Below are positions 44,248 through 52,535 of a stretch of DNA of 64,000 nucleotides, piece after piece (within the stretch, counting starts at the first letter, position 1; each line of letters begins with the position of its first letter). Below the pieces are notes generated by a model. It was not told the DNA's origin. It saw only the letters and a program-made list of their open reading frames with translations, and made no database searches. The DNA is from Kribbella caucasensis (lineage in GTDB: Bacteria > Actinomycetota > Actinomycetes > Propionibacteriales > Kribbellaceae): the NCBI RefSeq assembly GCF_004361855.1, contig NZ_SNWQ01000012.1, forward strand, positions 62,001 to 126,000, written 5' to 3'. The position numbers and the translations under genes are program-made.

Positions 44248-44936
44248 TCAGCCGGTCGTGGGCAGGGTTTCCAGCGGTTGTCGGTCAGATCGGAACAGGG
44301 CGCGTAGCCGGTCGACGTCCACTTCGGGTAGGTGAACCTCGACAAGGTCGTAGGTCTCTTCGAACAGGCTGCGCAGCGCTTCCGCCCCCTCTGGTGCGGG
44401 AAGAGTGAACACCGAACGCAGCCGGGCAGCAAGATCGTGCGGTGCGATCGGCAGTTCGTGTTCCAGCGCGTCGAGACGCTTGAACGCCGACGGGTGTCCG
44501 CAGTACCGGCCGTTCAGCGCGTGCAGGACGTTGAGCACCTGGCTCCCGATCCGCATGAACTCGCGGGCGAGCAAGAGAGCTTCATCGACCAAACTCGTCA
44601 ACGTGTGTACGACTTCGACCATCAGCCCGTCCGGCCGTTCGGCACCAAGGTAGATGTGGTCGTACCAGGGTGGGTTCGCGTCCTCACCGCTCACCAGACG
44701 GATGTCGGCCGCGTAAGCCGCCCGGGCAACCGCGGCCCGCTCCTCAACCGTCGGTCGCCGGGACCAGAACACCCCGACCTCCACATCCGACCACCGATCG
44801 GCGTCACCACGAGCTGTCGACCCGCTCAGCATCACCGCGTCGACCCCTGCGACCCGGCATACGCCTCAACCACAGGCCGCACCGCCACCCGCCGCCAACT
44901 CGCCGCATCGGTTGAGTCCGACAGCCGATCATCCAT
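44248..44936 (-). pseudogene. Nucleotidyltransferase-domain protein, split by a -1 frameshift
   Basis: From ATG 44936 one frame reads MDDRLSDSTDAASWRRVAVR and PVVEAYA. The next frame then supplies RVAGVDAVMLSGSTARGDAD, with the minimal nucleotidyltransferase signature GSTARGDADRWSDVEV, and continues to the stop at 44248. One base missing at about 44852-44857 (within CCCGG) explains the break; the intact protein would have about 229 residues. The downstream helical part (LVDEALLLAREFMRIGSQ) resembles aminoglycoside-nucleotidyltransferase-like proteins. If the shift is real, a shorter form could start at 44835 (MMLSGSTARGD). Confidence 0.75.
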
Positions 44937-44980
44937 CCCCGAAGTAGAGCACGGTGCCGGGTCCGGGTCGCGGCGGCCTC

Positions 44981-45421
44981 CTACGGCGTCAGGCCTCGTC
45001 CGACAACGGTGATCGAAAGCGTGGAAAGCAGGTCTCCGGTCGTCGGATCCCGCACGGTTGCGGTGAGTGTTCCGGTCTGACGGAGTCCGGCGAAGAAGTC
45101 GGTCGGGGTGAAGCGAACCACGACATCACAGCTCTCGTCGGCGGCGAGGATGTCTCCGGGCGTCAGCGCCGGGCAGGTCGAGCCGGGCAGCAGTCCGAAT
45201 CCGAAGTCATCCGGCAGCCCTCCCTCAACAAGCAGTAGCAGGTCTGAGCCACTGGTATTCGTGATCTTCGCGCCCGCGAGAACCTCGGTTCCCACTGGTA
45301 CGGACCCGAAGTTGATGATCCTCGGGGCCACCGTTGCCAGCTTCTTCCCCGCGACCGCGGACGGCGCAGTACCTACTACTGCGAAGACGCAAACGAGCAT
45401 GACTGCAAGCACGCGTTTCAT
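44981..45421 (-). CDS. Secreted protein with choice-of-anchor / ASH-like beta domain
   Basis: A protein of 146 residues with a signal peptide (VLAVMLVCVFAVVGTAPSAVAG) and one Ig-like domain (PRIINFGSVPVGTEVLAGAKITNTSGSDLLLL, CDVVVRFTPTDFFAGLRQTGTLTATVRD) of the choice-of-anchor D / ASH type. Two cysteines probably form a disulphide. GGGAGGG precedes ATG 45421. It lies 28 bases after the DUF11 protein gene and is probably co-expressed. Likely a wall- or surface-associated structural protein. Confidence 0.8.
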   Translation of the reverse strand: MKRVLAVMLVCVFAVVGTAPSAVAGKKLATVAPRIINFGSVPVGTEVLAGAKITNTSGSDLLLLVEGGLPDDFGFGLLPGSTCPALTPGDILAADESCDVVVRFTPTDFFAGLRQTGTLTATVRDPTTGDLLSTLSITVVGRGLTP

Positions 45422-45449
45422 TGATCCCTCCCTTGATGCATGGGTCGCC

Positions 45450-45914
45450 TTAGAGCGGCCCCACAACTCGAACCGTGGCCGAGGCCTGATCGTTGCCCGG
45501 GTTGGGATCGATCGTCGTCCCGAAGTCCGCGATGAATGCGGTGTTGCCGATGAGCCGCTCAGTGCGCGCCAAGTTCGTGATCGGCGTCGCGGCGATCGTG
45601 AGCGTTGCACTCGCACCACTTGGCAGGCTGTCGACCGTACAGAACGCGGAAACCCCATCGCAGGTCGAGCTCACGAGGTTGAGTTGGTCCGGCAGCGAGT
45701 CACCGAACACGACACCCACGGCCACACCAGGACCGAGATTCGTGAGCGTCACCGTGTACGTGACCGTCTCACCCACCCGCACCGCCTTCGACGAAGCCAC
45801 CTTCGTGACTTGAAGATCGGCGCTCTCCTGTCCAACCGCGGTCTCCACGCCCAGGCCAATCAGCAGCACAACTCCCAGGAAGCCTGTTGCCATGCACCTT
45901 GCCACGCCCCGCAT
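45450..45914 (-). CDS. Secreted DUF11 repeat protein
   Basis: A protein of 154 residues with a signal peptide (GFLGVVLLIGLGVETAVGQ) and a single DUF11 domain (ADLQVTKVASSKAVRVGETVTYTVTLTNLGPGVAVGVVF, SSTCDGVSAFCTVDSLPSGASATLTI). DUF11 domains are beta-sandwich modules of surface proteins. AGGAGG lies six bases before the ATG. No sortase motif or membrane tail is present, so it is probably released or held by its partner encoded just downstream. Confidence 0.82.
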   Translation of the reverse strand: MRGVARCMATGFLGVVLLIGLGVETAVGQESADLQVTKVASSKAVRVGETVTYTVTLTNLGPGVAVGVVFGDSLPDQLNLVSSTCDGVSAFCTVDSLPSGASATLTIAATPITNLARTERLIGNTAFIADFGTTIDPNPGNDQASATVRVVGPL

Positions 45915-46012
45915 CAGCCACCTCCTCGAGACACCTCAGACAATGGCAGCGCTGACGACCTTCCCCCGACTTGCTCCCCACCAGCTGCGTAGCCCCCACG
46001 CCCCCTAGAAAA

Positions 46013-46027
46013 TGAGGCTACGCCTCA
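46013..46027. terminator. Short hairpin between DUF11 and GNAT genes
   Basis: TGAGGC-TAC-GCCTCA is a perfect 6-bp stem with a three-base loop. It lies about 145 bases downstream of the GNAT stop and about 100 upstream of the DUF11 start, on the same strand, so it may end the GNAT transcript. Weak call. Confidence 0.35.
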
Positions 46028-46172
46028 GCCGCCAGGTCCGATATGGCCCCGCAACATCGTCGATGCAATGTCAAGCGGCATCCCGGACGTTGCGCCCACG
46101 CTCTGCGGCACCCACACAATGCAGCCTGCCAGAAAGGTGGCCGCCGTGCGTTGCCCGCAGTGGGGCAAGAAT

Positions 46173-46732
46173 TCAGCGCCGTGCCGTCCACTCGTCGACG
46201 AGGATCGCGTAGATGAGCTGGTCGGCCCATTCGCCCTTGAAGAACTCGTCATGCACGAAGTGCGCCTCGCGTCGCATGCCGAGCTTCTCCAGTACCCGGG
46301 CCGAACCGAGGTTCCGGCATCGAGTCGGCCGATGATCCGGTGCAGCCCGAGATCGGCGAAGCCGAGCTGGAGCACCACCGCAGCTGCTTCGGTGGCGAAC
46401 CCCTTGCCGTGATGGTCAGGGTGGAACACGAACCCGATCTCGCCTTGTCGATGCTCCCGGCTCAACCACTGCAGGTGAACCTCGCCGATCACCCGGTTGA
46501 GCTCCGGCCGGACCACGGCGAGCGAGAGGCGCTGCCCGACCTCGTCGAGCATCGACTCGCCGATCTTCTGATCGAGAACTTCCCGCACCTGCGCAGCGTC
46601 ACCCGGCTCCGAGTAAAGGTAGCGGGTCACGTCCGGCCGCGAGTTGATCGCGTACAGGTCCTCGAAGTCGGCGGCCGCAAATGGCCGCAGCTTCAGCCGC
46701 GCAGTCACCAAGGGATAGGCCGGTCGCACCAC
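46173..46732 (-). pseudogene. GNAT acetyltransferase, split by a -1 frameshift
   Basis: From GTG 46732 (TATGAT lies six bases upstream, leaderless) the frame gives a RimJ-type GNAT: LVTARLKLRPFAAADFEDLY, then IGEVHLQWLSREHRQGEIGF, the acetyl-CoA loop HGKGFATEAAAVVLQLGF and GLHRIIGRLDA. The next frame then continues RNLGSARVLEKLGMRREAHF and VHDEFFKGEWADQLIYAIL to a stop at 46173. A single base missing at about 46313-46318 restores a complete enzyme of about 187 residues. The substrate would be a protein N-terminus or small amine. Confidence 0.8.
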
Positions 46733-47196
46733 CGATCGATCATACGACCTCACTGGCACATCCACGCCTGCCCGCTGTCGGACGCGAAGAGGAGACTGTT
46801 GTCGCGGGCAACCGGTGTCGGATGTCTTGATGTCAGGTGCTTTCGCGGGTGAGGGTTCGTGTGGTCGTGGCGCTTGTCCGCCGGGTCAGTGGTGAGGCTG
46901 CGGCTGTGCCGGATCACGGCAAAGGGTCATCAGTGCGCCCAGTTGGCTCTGCGTGGGCGGTGGAGAGTCGCTGAGGTCGCCGGCGTAGTAGCCGTTGTGC
47001 GGGTGGATCCAACCGGTCCAGGTCCCCGACTCTTTTTCGATGATCAACGATGCCGCCATGTCGTCCACTTCCGTCAGCTCCGGGGCTGAGGCTGGTCCTC
47101 AGCGGTTCTTGTGGTGTTCACGACGCTATGGGCGTGTACTCCTCGAGCGCGTCGTCGGAAGGCCTCGTTCGCGCCGGCACCATGCGATGAGCGGCC
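46733..47196. other. Gene-poor stretch with one weak small ORF
   Basis: Nothing clearly coding is seen here apart from a possible 60-codon ORF on the minus strand (46886-47068; MDDMAASLIIEKESGTWTGW). It has GGAAG at a fitting place before its GTG, but I recognise no family and no partner. The right end runs into the regulator box at 47197. Confidence 0.35.
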
Positions 47197-47214
47197 GTCC
47201 GACTTTGGTAGGAC
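47197..47214. promoter_or_regulatory. Response-regulator box upstream of the histidine kinase
   Basis: GTCCGACTTTGGTAGGAC: arms GTCCGAC and GTAGGAC with a four-base spacer, one mismatch between the arms. The same 18-bp layout recurs at 49135-49152 before the ABC operon. This suggests that the LuxR-type regulator binds both. Confidence 0.6.
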
Positions 47215-47248
47215 GCAAACAATGATCGTGGTGACGTACGTTGACCAG

Positions 47249-48418
47249 GTGAGCCGAGCGCGGCTGTTCTTCTCGAAGTACGGTCTCGACCTCCTGCTTG
47301 TGATCGCGGCGGTCGAGAGCGCGATCAGTACGGCGTTGCGCGACGACCCGGGCCACCCCACCGGCCCGATGCTGTGGTTCGAAGTGCTCGCGGTCTCCGC
47401 CATCGTTCTCACCCTGCTCGGGCGACGCCACGTCCCATTCGCCGCACCGGCGGTCACCTGGCTGTCAAGTGCGGCGCTTTCCTTCGTGGACGGCCTACTC
47501 ATCGTCGACAAGGCCGGGCTCTTCGTCGCCGGAATGGGTGCTGCCCTGCTGCTCGGCAACCTGCGCCGCGACACGCAGGCACGGGTCGGCCTGGCGATCG
47601 TGCTCAGCGGCGCAGCGATCGTCATCTATAACGACCCGGATCACGCGAGTGGCGACCTCATCTTCACGCCGGTGCTCTTCGGGATCGGCTGGCTCGTCGG
47701 CTTCGCGCTACGGGGGCGAACCGAGCAGATCGAGGCTGCCGAGGAGCGCGCGACTCGGGCCGAGAGAGAGCGGGAGGCGGCGGCTCGCGTTGCGGTGGCC
47801 GAGGAGCGCGCACGGATCGCACGAGAGCTCCATGATGTCGTCGCACACGCCGTCAGCGTGATGGTCCTCCAGGTGGGGGCTGTGCGCCACCGGATGCGCG
47901 AGACCGACACGGAGGATCGGGAGACGCTCAAGAACGTCGAGCAGGCTGGACGCACGGCGCTCGCGGAGATGCGCCGCCTTCTCAACGCGATGCGACATGA
48001 TGGCGACGAGCTCGAGCTCCTGCCGCACCCGGGACTCGGCAACCTCGACTCACTCGTGGACGACGTGCGAGCTACGGGGCTGCCCGTGCGGCTCCAAATC
48101 AGCGGTGAGCCGTTCGCGCTGCCGCCAGGCCTCGACCTCTCCGCCTACCGCATCCTGCAGGAGGGGCTCACCAACGCCCTCAAGCACGCCCGTGCGAGCC
48201 AGGCGGAGGTGGAGGTGCAGTACTCCGCCACGGAGCTTCGACTCGAAGTACGTGACGACGGCCCCGGCGGCCCTTCCACCGACGCTGGTGTCGGCCACGG
48301 ACTGGTCGGCATCCGCGAGCGCGTCAGGATCTTCGGCGGGGACATGACTGCGGGCGCCGGCCGGGCCGGCGGCTTCGTGCTCCGCGCACAGCTCCCGTTG
48401 GACGGCGGGACCCGATGA
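47249..48418 (+). CDS. Sensor histidine kinase (HisKA_3 / NarL-partner family)
   Basis: A membrane sensor of 389 residues. About five or six hydrophobic segments fill residues 10-160 (YGLDLLLVIAAVESAIS, VLAVSAIVLTLLG, LFVAGMGAALLLGNL, LIFTPVLFGIGWLVGFAL). A coiled coil (EAAEERATRAEREREAAARVAVAEE) leads to the phospho-acceptor RIARELHDVVAHAVSVM, then the ATPase domain (GHGLVGIRERVRIFGG). TACGTT six bases before GTG 47249 favours that start; ATG 47222 is the alternative. It phosphorylates the response regulator encoded next, with which it overlaps by four bases. Confidence 0.88.
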   Translation: MSRARLFFSKYGLDLLLVIAAVESAISTALRDDPGHPTGPMLWFEVLAVSAIVLTLLGRRHVPFAAPAVTWLSSAALSFVDGLLIVDKAGLFVAGMGAALLLGNLRRDTQARVGLAIVLSGAAIVIYNDPDHASGDLIFTPVLFGIGWLVGFALRGRTEQIEAAEERATRAEREREAAARVAVAEERARIARELHDVVAHAVSVMVLQVGAVRHRMRETDTEDRETLKNVEQAGRTALAEMRRLLNAMRHDGDELELLPHPGLGNLDSLVDDVRATGLPVRLQISGEPFALPPGLDLSAYRILQEGLTNALKHARASQAEVEVQYSATELRLEVRDDGPGGPSTDAGVGHGLVGIRERVRIFGGDMTAGAGRAGGFVLRAQLPLDGGTR

Positions 48419-49103
48419 CCATCCGTGTCCTCGTGGTGGACGACCAATCGATGGTACGGGCGGGGTTCCGGCTGCTGCTCGCCGACGAGCCCGACCTGGA
48501 GGTGGTGGCGGAAGGGAGCAACGGCCTCGAGGCGGTGGCCCAGGCCGCCCGCTTCCACCCGAACGTCATTTTGATGGACATTCGGATGCCGGAGCTCGAC
48601 GGGCTCGAGGCGACCCGACGGATCCTGGCGGCAGATGCCTCTGCGCGGATCCTGATCCTCACCACCTTCGATCTCGACGACTACGTCTACCAAGCGCTGC
48701 GAGCCGGCGCGAGCGGCTTCGTCCTCAAGGACGACCCTCCCGAGCAGTTGATCGCCGCTGTGCGAACCGTTGCCGCCGGAGATGCCCTCCTTTCGCCCGC
48801 CATCACCAAACGGGTGATCCAGCACTTCACCCGCCTCCACCGACAGGCTCCGCCGAAGGCGCGGTGGACACCTTGACCGCCCGGGAGATGGAGGTGTTCC
48901 GCCTGATCACGCGCGGTCTGTCCAACGCCGAGATCGGGCACGAGCTCTTCATCAGCGACACGACGGTCAAGACGCACGTCACCCGCCTGCTGCAAAAGCT
49001 CGACCTGCGCGACCGCGCACAGGCGATCGTCCTCGCCTACCAGACAGGCCTCTTCGACGCGTCCGAGACGCGGCCCCAGGACCGACCCGACGGCTCACGC
49101 TGA
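48415..49103 (+). pseudogene. LuxR/NarL response regulator, split by a -1 frameshift
   Basis: The receiver domain is complete (VLVVDDQSMVRAGFRLLL, phospho-acceptor Asp55 in VILMDIRMPELDG, ILTTFDLDDYV, VLKDDPPEQL) and ends in frame at TGA 48874-48876. The DNA-binding domain is in the next frame (VDTLTAREMEVFRLITRGLS, NAEIGHELFISDTTVKTHV, LLQKLDLRDRAQAIVLAY). One base missing at about 48858-48863 (AAGGCGCGG) accounts for it; intact length would be about 229 residues. If the break is real, the kinase has no DNA-binding partner here. It overlaps the kinase by ATGA. Confidence 0.85.
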
Positions 49104-49134
49104 CCCTGCTCTCCCCGGGTCCTCGGCGCCGAGA

Positions 49135-49152
49135 GTCCTACCTGAGTAGGAC
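49135..49152. promoter_or_regulatory. Response-regulator box upstream of the ABC operon
   Basis: GTCCTACCTGAGTAGGAC is a perfect inverted repeat (7-bp arms, four-base spacer) about 110 bases before the leader peptide. It matches the box at 47197-47214 at every arm position but one. Confidence 0.65.
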
Positions 49153-49261
49153 GCTCCACTCGTCGGCTGGTCGGACTCGATCGCGACCTCATGACGACGC
49201 GCTGACGTCGCCGCGTTCTTAGCGTTGAGGCATTCGGTCAACCACTCCAAGGAGCAACACC

Positions 49262-49309
49262 ATGAACCACCAAGAGCGCGTATGGACACGATGGGGCGCT
49301 CGTCCGTGA
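49262..49309 (+). CDS. 15-residue upstream leader peptide coupled to the ABC ATPase
   Basis: MNHQERVWTRWGARP starts at an ATG with an excellent AAGGAG seven bases upstream, whereas the ATPase itself has no clear site. Its TGA overlaps the GTG of the ATPase gene (GTGA), so ribosomes finishing the leader could re-initiate there. It may be a simple coupling device or a regulatory leader; a short N-terminal extension split by another base loss cannot be excluded. Confidence 0.5.
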   Translation: MNHQERVWTRWGARP

Positions 49310-50223
49310 TCACCATCGAGTCCCTGTCCAAGAGGTACGGCGCCAGCACCGTCGTCGACAACATCAGCTTCGTTGCGCCGGCGGGCCGGGTGACCGGCTT
49401 CCTGGGTCCGAACGGGGCCGGCAAGTCAACCTCGATGCGCATGATGGTCGGCCTCACCTCACCCACCCCGGGAAGTGCCACCATCTCCGGTCGCAGGTTC
49501 GCGGACCTTCGCAACCCAGGACGCGAGGTCGGCGTGATGCTTGACGCTTCCGCCCAGCATGCCGGCCGCACCGGCCGCGAGATCCTCACCATCGCCCAGC
49601 GGATGATGGGGCTACCCGGCCGGCGGGTCGCCGAGATGCTCGAGTTGGTCAGCCTCACCGAAACCGAGGCGAACCGTCGGGTGGGCAACTACTCGCTCGG
49701 GATGCGCCAGCGACTCGGCATCGCCACCGCCCTGATCGGCGGCCCGGCCGTGCTGATCCTCGACGAACCAGCCAACGGGCTCGACCCGGCCGGCATCCGC
49801 TGGATGAGGGACCTGCTCCGCGGCTACGCCGACCAGGGAGGAACCGTCCTGCTGTCCTCGCACCTGCTGCGCGAGATTGAGGTTATCGCCGATGACATCG
49901 TGATGATCGGCAACGGCAGGATCGTCTGCCAGGGCTCGAAGACGCAGCTCCTGCAGTCCGCGGGCACCATCGCCCGTGCCGCAGACATGTACGCCCTCAA
50001 GCGGGCTTTCGACACGTCCGGTCTCCCCACCACCGTCTCGGATGACGGAGCTCTGCGCACCGACGCGGACCCGACGCGGGTCGGACGAGTGGCGCACGAG
50101 GCAGGCGTGGCTCTCATCGAGCTGCGCACCGTCGACGGCGGCCTGGAGGAGATGTTCCTTCAGCTCACCGCCGACACCCAACGAGAAAGGGCCGACACCC
50201 AACGAGAAAGGAAAGGCGCATGA
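49306..50223 (+). CDS. ABC transporter ATP-binding protein (CcmA/NatA type)
   Basis: An ATPase of 305 residues from GTG 49306; in-frame ATGs at 49282 and 49291 are alternatives. Walker A GPNGAGKST, signature YSLGMRQRLGIATAL, Walker B VLILDEPANGLD, switch LLSSHLLREI. The C-terminal part (TVDGGLEEMFLQLTAD) ends in a tandemly duplicated ADTQRER heptapeptide. The permease gene follows with a four-base overlap. The pair lies next to a two-component system and shares its box, so it is probably the regulated exporter, for example for an antimicrobial. Confidence 0.9.
   Translation: MITIESLSKRYGASTVVDNISFVAPAGRVTGFLGPNGAGKSTSMRMMVGLTSPTPGSATISGRRFADLRNPGREVGVMLDASAQHAGRTGREILTIAQRMMGLPGRRVAEMLELVSLTETEANRRVGNYSLGMRQRLGIATALIGGPAVLILDEPANGLDPAGIRWMRDLLRGYADQGGTVLLSSHLLREIEVIADDIVMIGNGRIVCQGSKTQLLQSAGTIARAADMYALKRAFDTSGLPTTVSDDGALRTDADPTRVGRVAHEAGVALIELRTVDGGLEEMFLQLTADTQRERADTQRERKGA
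50170..50211 (+). repeat. Perfect tandem duplication of 21 bases
   Basis: The unit GCCGACACCCAACGAGAAAG plus G occurs twice without change (50170-50190 and 50191-50211). It duplicates seven codons at the end of the ATPase gene in frame and also the purine-rich GAGAAAGG that precedes the permease start. A recent replication slip is likely. Confidence 0.9.
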
Positions 50224-51017
50224 CCGCCATCGTCATCGACCCCGTCCGTGACCAGCGCGCCGACGTCTACCCGGTGCCCCTCTCGCGAGTCATCAACGTC
50301 GAGCTGCGAAAGATGTTCGACACCCGTTCTGGCTTCTGGCTGATGGCGAGCATCGTCATCACCGCCCTCCTGACCACGATCGGGACGATCGCGTTCGCCC
50401 CCGAGACGGACCTCACCTATTACACCTTCGCCAAGGCGATCGGATTCCCGATGACGGTCGTCCTGCCGATCATCGCCATCTTGTCGATCACCGGCGAGTG
50501 GAGCCAACGCAGCGGTCTGACGACGTTCACGTTGGTCCCGCACCGGAACCGGGTCATCGCAGCCAAGGCAGTCTCGTCGGTCGCCGTGGCCATCGCCTCG
50601 ATGCTGTTCGCCTTCGTGATCGGAGCGATCGGCAACCTGGTGGGAACCGCGATCACCGGGACGGAGATGGTGTGGGACGTGTCCCTCGCCGAGGGCGTGA
50701 ACATCGTGCTCGGCAGCCTGCTCTGTCTGCTGACCGGCACCATGCTGGGCATGCTGATCCGCAGCTCGGCGGGGGCATTGGTGGCGTATTTCGTCTACTC
50801 GCTCCTGCTGCCCACCGTCGCTGGCATCCTGGCTTCCAGCCAGGAGTGGTTCCGGGACCTGCAGCCATGGGTGGACCTCAACTACGCCCAGGCTGCCCTG
50901 TTCGAAGGCACCCTTACCGCTGAGCAGTGGGCCAACGTCGTGGTCACAGCGTCAACCTGGCTCGTCCTGCCCGCCATCCTCGGACTCCGGCTGGTCATGA
51001 AGTCAGAAGTCAAGTAG
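50220..51017 (+). CDS. ABC transporter permease (ABC-2 type)
   Basis: A membrane protein of 265 residues with six spans (GFWLMASIVITALLTTIGTIAF, IGFPMTVVLPIIAILSITGEW, AVAIASMLFAFVIGAIGNLVG, VNIVLGSLLCLLTGTMLGMLI, ALVAYFVYSLLLPTVAGIL, VVVTASTWLVLPAILGLRL). The N-terminal RVINVELRKMFDTRSGFWL is typical of these exporters. GGAAAGG precedes ATG 50220, which overlaps the ATPase stop. It ends 45 bases before a strong hairpin. Confidence 0.9.
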   Translation: MTAIVIDPVRDQRADVYPVPLSRVINVELRKMFDTRSGFWLMASIVITALLTTIGTIAFAPETDLTYYTFAKAIGFPMTVVLPIIAILSITGEWSQRSGLTTFTLVPHRNRVIAAKAVSSVAVAIASMLFAFVIGAIGNLVGTAITGTEMVWDVSLAEGVNIVLGSLLCLLTGTMLGMLIRSSAGALVAYFVYSLLLPTVAGILASSQEWFRDLQPWVDLNYAQAALFEGTLTAEQWANVVVTASTWLVLPAILGLRLVMKSEVK

Positions 51018-51062
51018 ACGCCCGCGCTGCCCCTACGACGACCCCCTCGGTGTCACCGGCTC

Positions 51063-51098
51063 AGAGGCCCTGTTGCTCGACCGAGCGACAGGGCCTCT
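51063..51098 (+). terminator. Strong hairpin terminator after the ABC operon
   Basis: AGAGGCCCTGTTGCTCG (51063-51079) pairs with CGAGCGACAGGGCCTCT (51082-51098), 17 positions with one T/G wobble. It lies 45 bases after the permease stop. No T tract follows. Confidence 0.75.
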
Positions 51099-51192
51099 GG
51101 CCTGCTCTGACGCCGCGGTGGCGGAAGCGGGTCCGGTTGGGCGAATCAACCGGGCCAAGCGAGGTGGTGATGTGGCACGAGTTGCCGCTTGG

Positions 51193-51205
51193 GTGCCCCC
51201 GGCAG
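51193..51205. repeat. 13-bp copy of the tRNA-Arg 3' end, left side
   Basis: GTGCCCCCGGCAG is identical to 52536-52548, which is the 3' end of the tRNA-Arg gene (complement). It abuts the left end of the IS481-like element. Such partial tRNA copies are typical of attachment sites left by integrative elements. Confidence 0.6.
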
Positions 51206-51305
51206 TGTTCTGGTTCACGACATCCCGGACACGTGTCTCACGACATGCCGGACTGATGTCTCCGGAGATCCCGGATGAAGTGCCGCCCGCACTGAGCGTG
51301 CGGGC

Positions 51306-52468
51306 ATGACATCCAACAGATTGCTGATCACCGCGATGGTGGTCGAGAACCGTCCTGTCCGGGAAGTCGCCGCGACCTACGGCGTCTCAACCTCGTGGGC
51401 GACGCGGTCTTCGATCCACGCTCCCGACGGCCCGCCTCCAACCCGAACGCGACGCCCGTAGAGGTCGTGGACCTTATCGTGCGGCTCCGCAAGGAACTGG
51501 CCGACCAAGGCCTGGACGCCGGCCCGGAGACCATCGCCTGGCACCTGGCCCACCACCACGACATCACCGTGTCGCGGGCCACCGTGGCCCGACATCTCAC
51601 CGCCCGCGGCATGGTCACTCCAGAACCGAAGAAGCGCCCGAAGTCGTCCTACATCCGCTTCGAAGCCGCGATGCCCAACGAGTGCTGGCAGTCCGACTTC
51701 ACCCACTACCGACTCACCCGACCCGACGGCCGACCCGGCTCCGACACCGAGATCCTGACCTGGCTCGACGACTGCACCCGCTACGCACTACGCATCACCG
51801 CCCACCACCGAGTCACCAGCTCGATCGTGCTCACCGAGTTCCGCAGAACCGTTGCCACCCACGGCATCCCGGCCTCCACCCTCACCGACAACGGGATGGT
51901 GTTCACCACCCGTCTGGCCGGCGGCAAAGGAGGCCGCAACCAACTCGAGACCGAGCTCCGCCGACTGGGCGTGGACCAGAAGAACGGCCGCCCCTGGCAC
52001 CCCCAGACCCAGGGCAAGGTCGAACGCTTCCAGCAGACCATGAAGAAGTGGCTCCGCGCCCAACCCGACCAGCCCGCGACCATCGCCGACCTCCAGGCCC
52101 TGCTCGACCGCTTCACCGAGGAGTACAACCAGCGACGGCCACACCGGTCCCTGACCCACCGGGCCACACCGGCCACGATCTACACCAGCCGACCCAAGGC
52201 CACCCCCGGCGACCGCACCGACGACACCCACGACCGGATCCGGCACGACCGCATCGACAAGTCCGGCAAGATCACCCTGCGCCACGGCGGGACGCTCTAC
52301 TCCATCGGCATCGGACGAACCCACGCCCGAACCCGCGTCATCGTCCTAGTCCAAGACCGCGACATCCGCATCATCGACGCCGCCACCGGAGAACTCCTCC
52401 GCGAACTGACCCTCGACACAACCCACCGCTACCAAGGAACCGGCCGACCACCCGGCCCCACCCGCTAA
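51306..52468 (+). pseudogene. IS481-family transposase with N-terminal deletion
   Basis: The start MTSNRLLITAMVVENRPVRE and VAATYGVSTSW is a transposase helix-turn-helix, then the frame breaks. About 11 codons expected between STSW and the DAVFDPRSRRP motif are missing, and reading resumes in another frame from about 51395. The catalytic core there is complete: Asp in CWQSDFTHY, Asp in TLTDNGMVF, Glu in QGKVERFQQT, with the EEYNQRRPHRSL motif. The deletion is not a multiple of three, so no full-length enzyme can be made and the element is probably immobile. Confidence 0.85.
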
Positions 52469-52475
52469 AAACCAA

Positions 52476-52512
52476 GGACGGCCGAACCCACATCTATTGG
52501 GTTCGGCCGTCC
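52476..52512. terminator. Perfect 15-bp hairpin at the end of the transposase gene
   Basis: GGACGGCCGAACCCA (52476-52490) pairs completely with TGGGTTCGGCCGTCC (52498-52512), loop CATCTAT. It lies inside the element just after the stop codon and partly overlaps the right end. Confidence 0.8.
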
Positions 52513-52535
52513 GCGATGTCCTGAGACATCACATT

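Larger units (their letters stand above)
51206..52533 (+). mobile_element. IS481-family-like insertion sequence, inactive
   Basis: About 1.3 kb containing one transposase gene with a frameshifting internal deletion. Possible ends are 51206-51230 and 52509-52533, which match as inverted repeats at 19 of 25 positions. A nested left repeat at 51234-51253 matches the inner right end (52509-52528) at 17 of 20. The block CACGACAT-N-CCGGAC occurs twice at the left end (51216 and 51239), probably transposase-binding repeats. No clear target-site duplication was seen beyond the 13-bp tRNA-end repeat that flanks it. Confidence 0.65.

Noticed and set aside
46886..47068. 60-codon ORF as a confident gene
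   Set aside because: It has a plausible ribosome site but no family, no partner and no conserved motif; recorded only within the gene-poor stretch.
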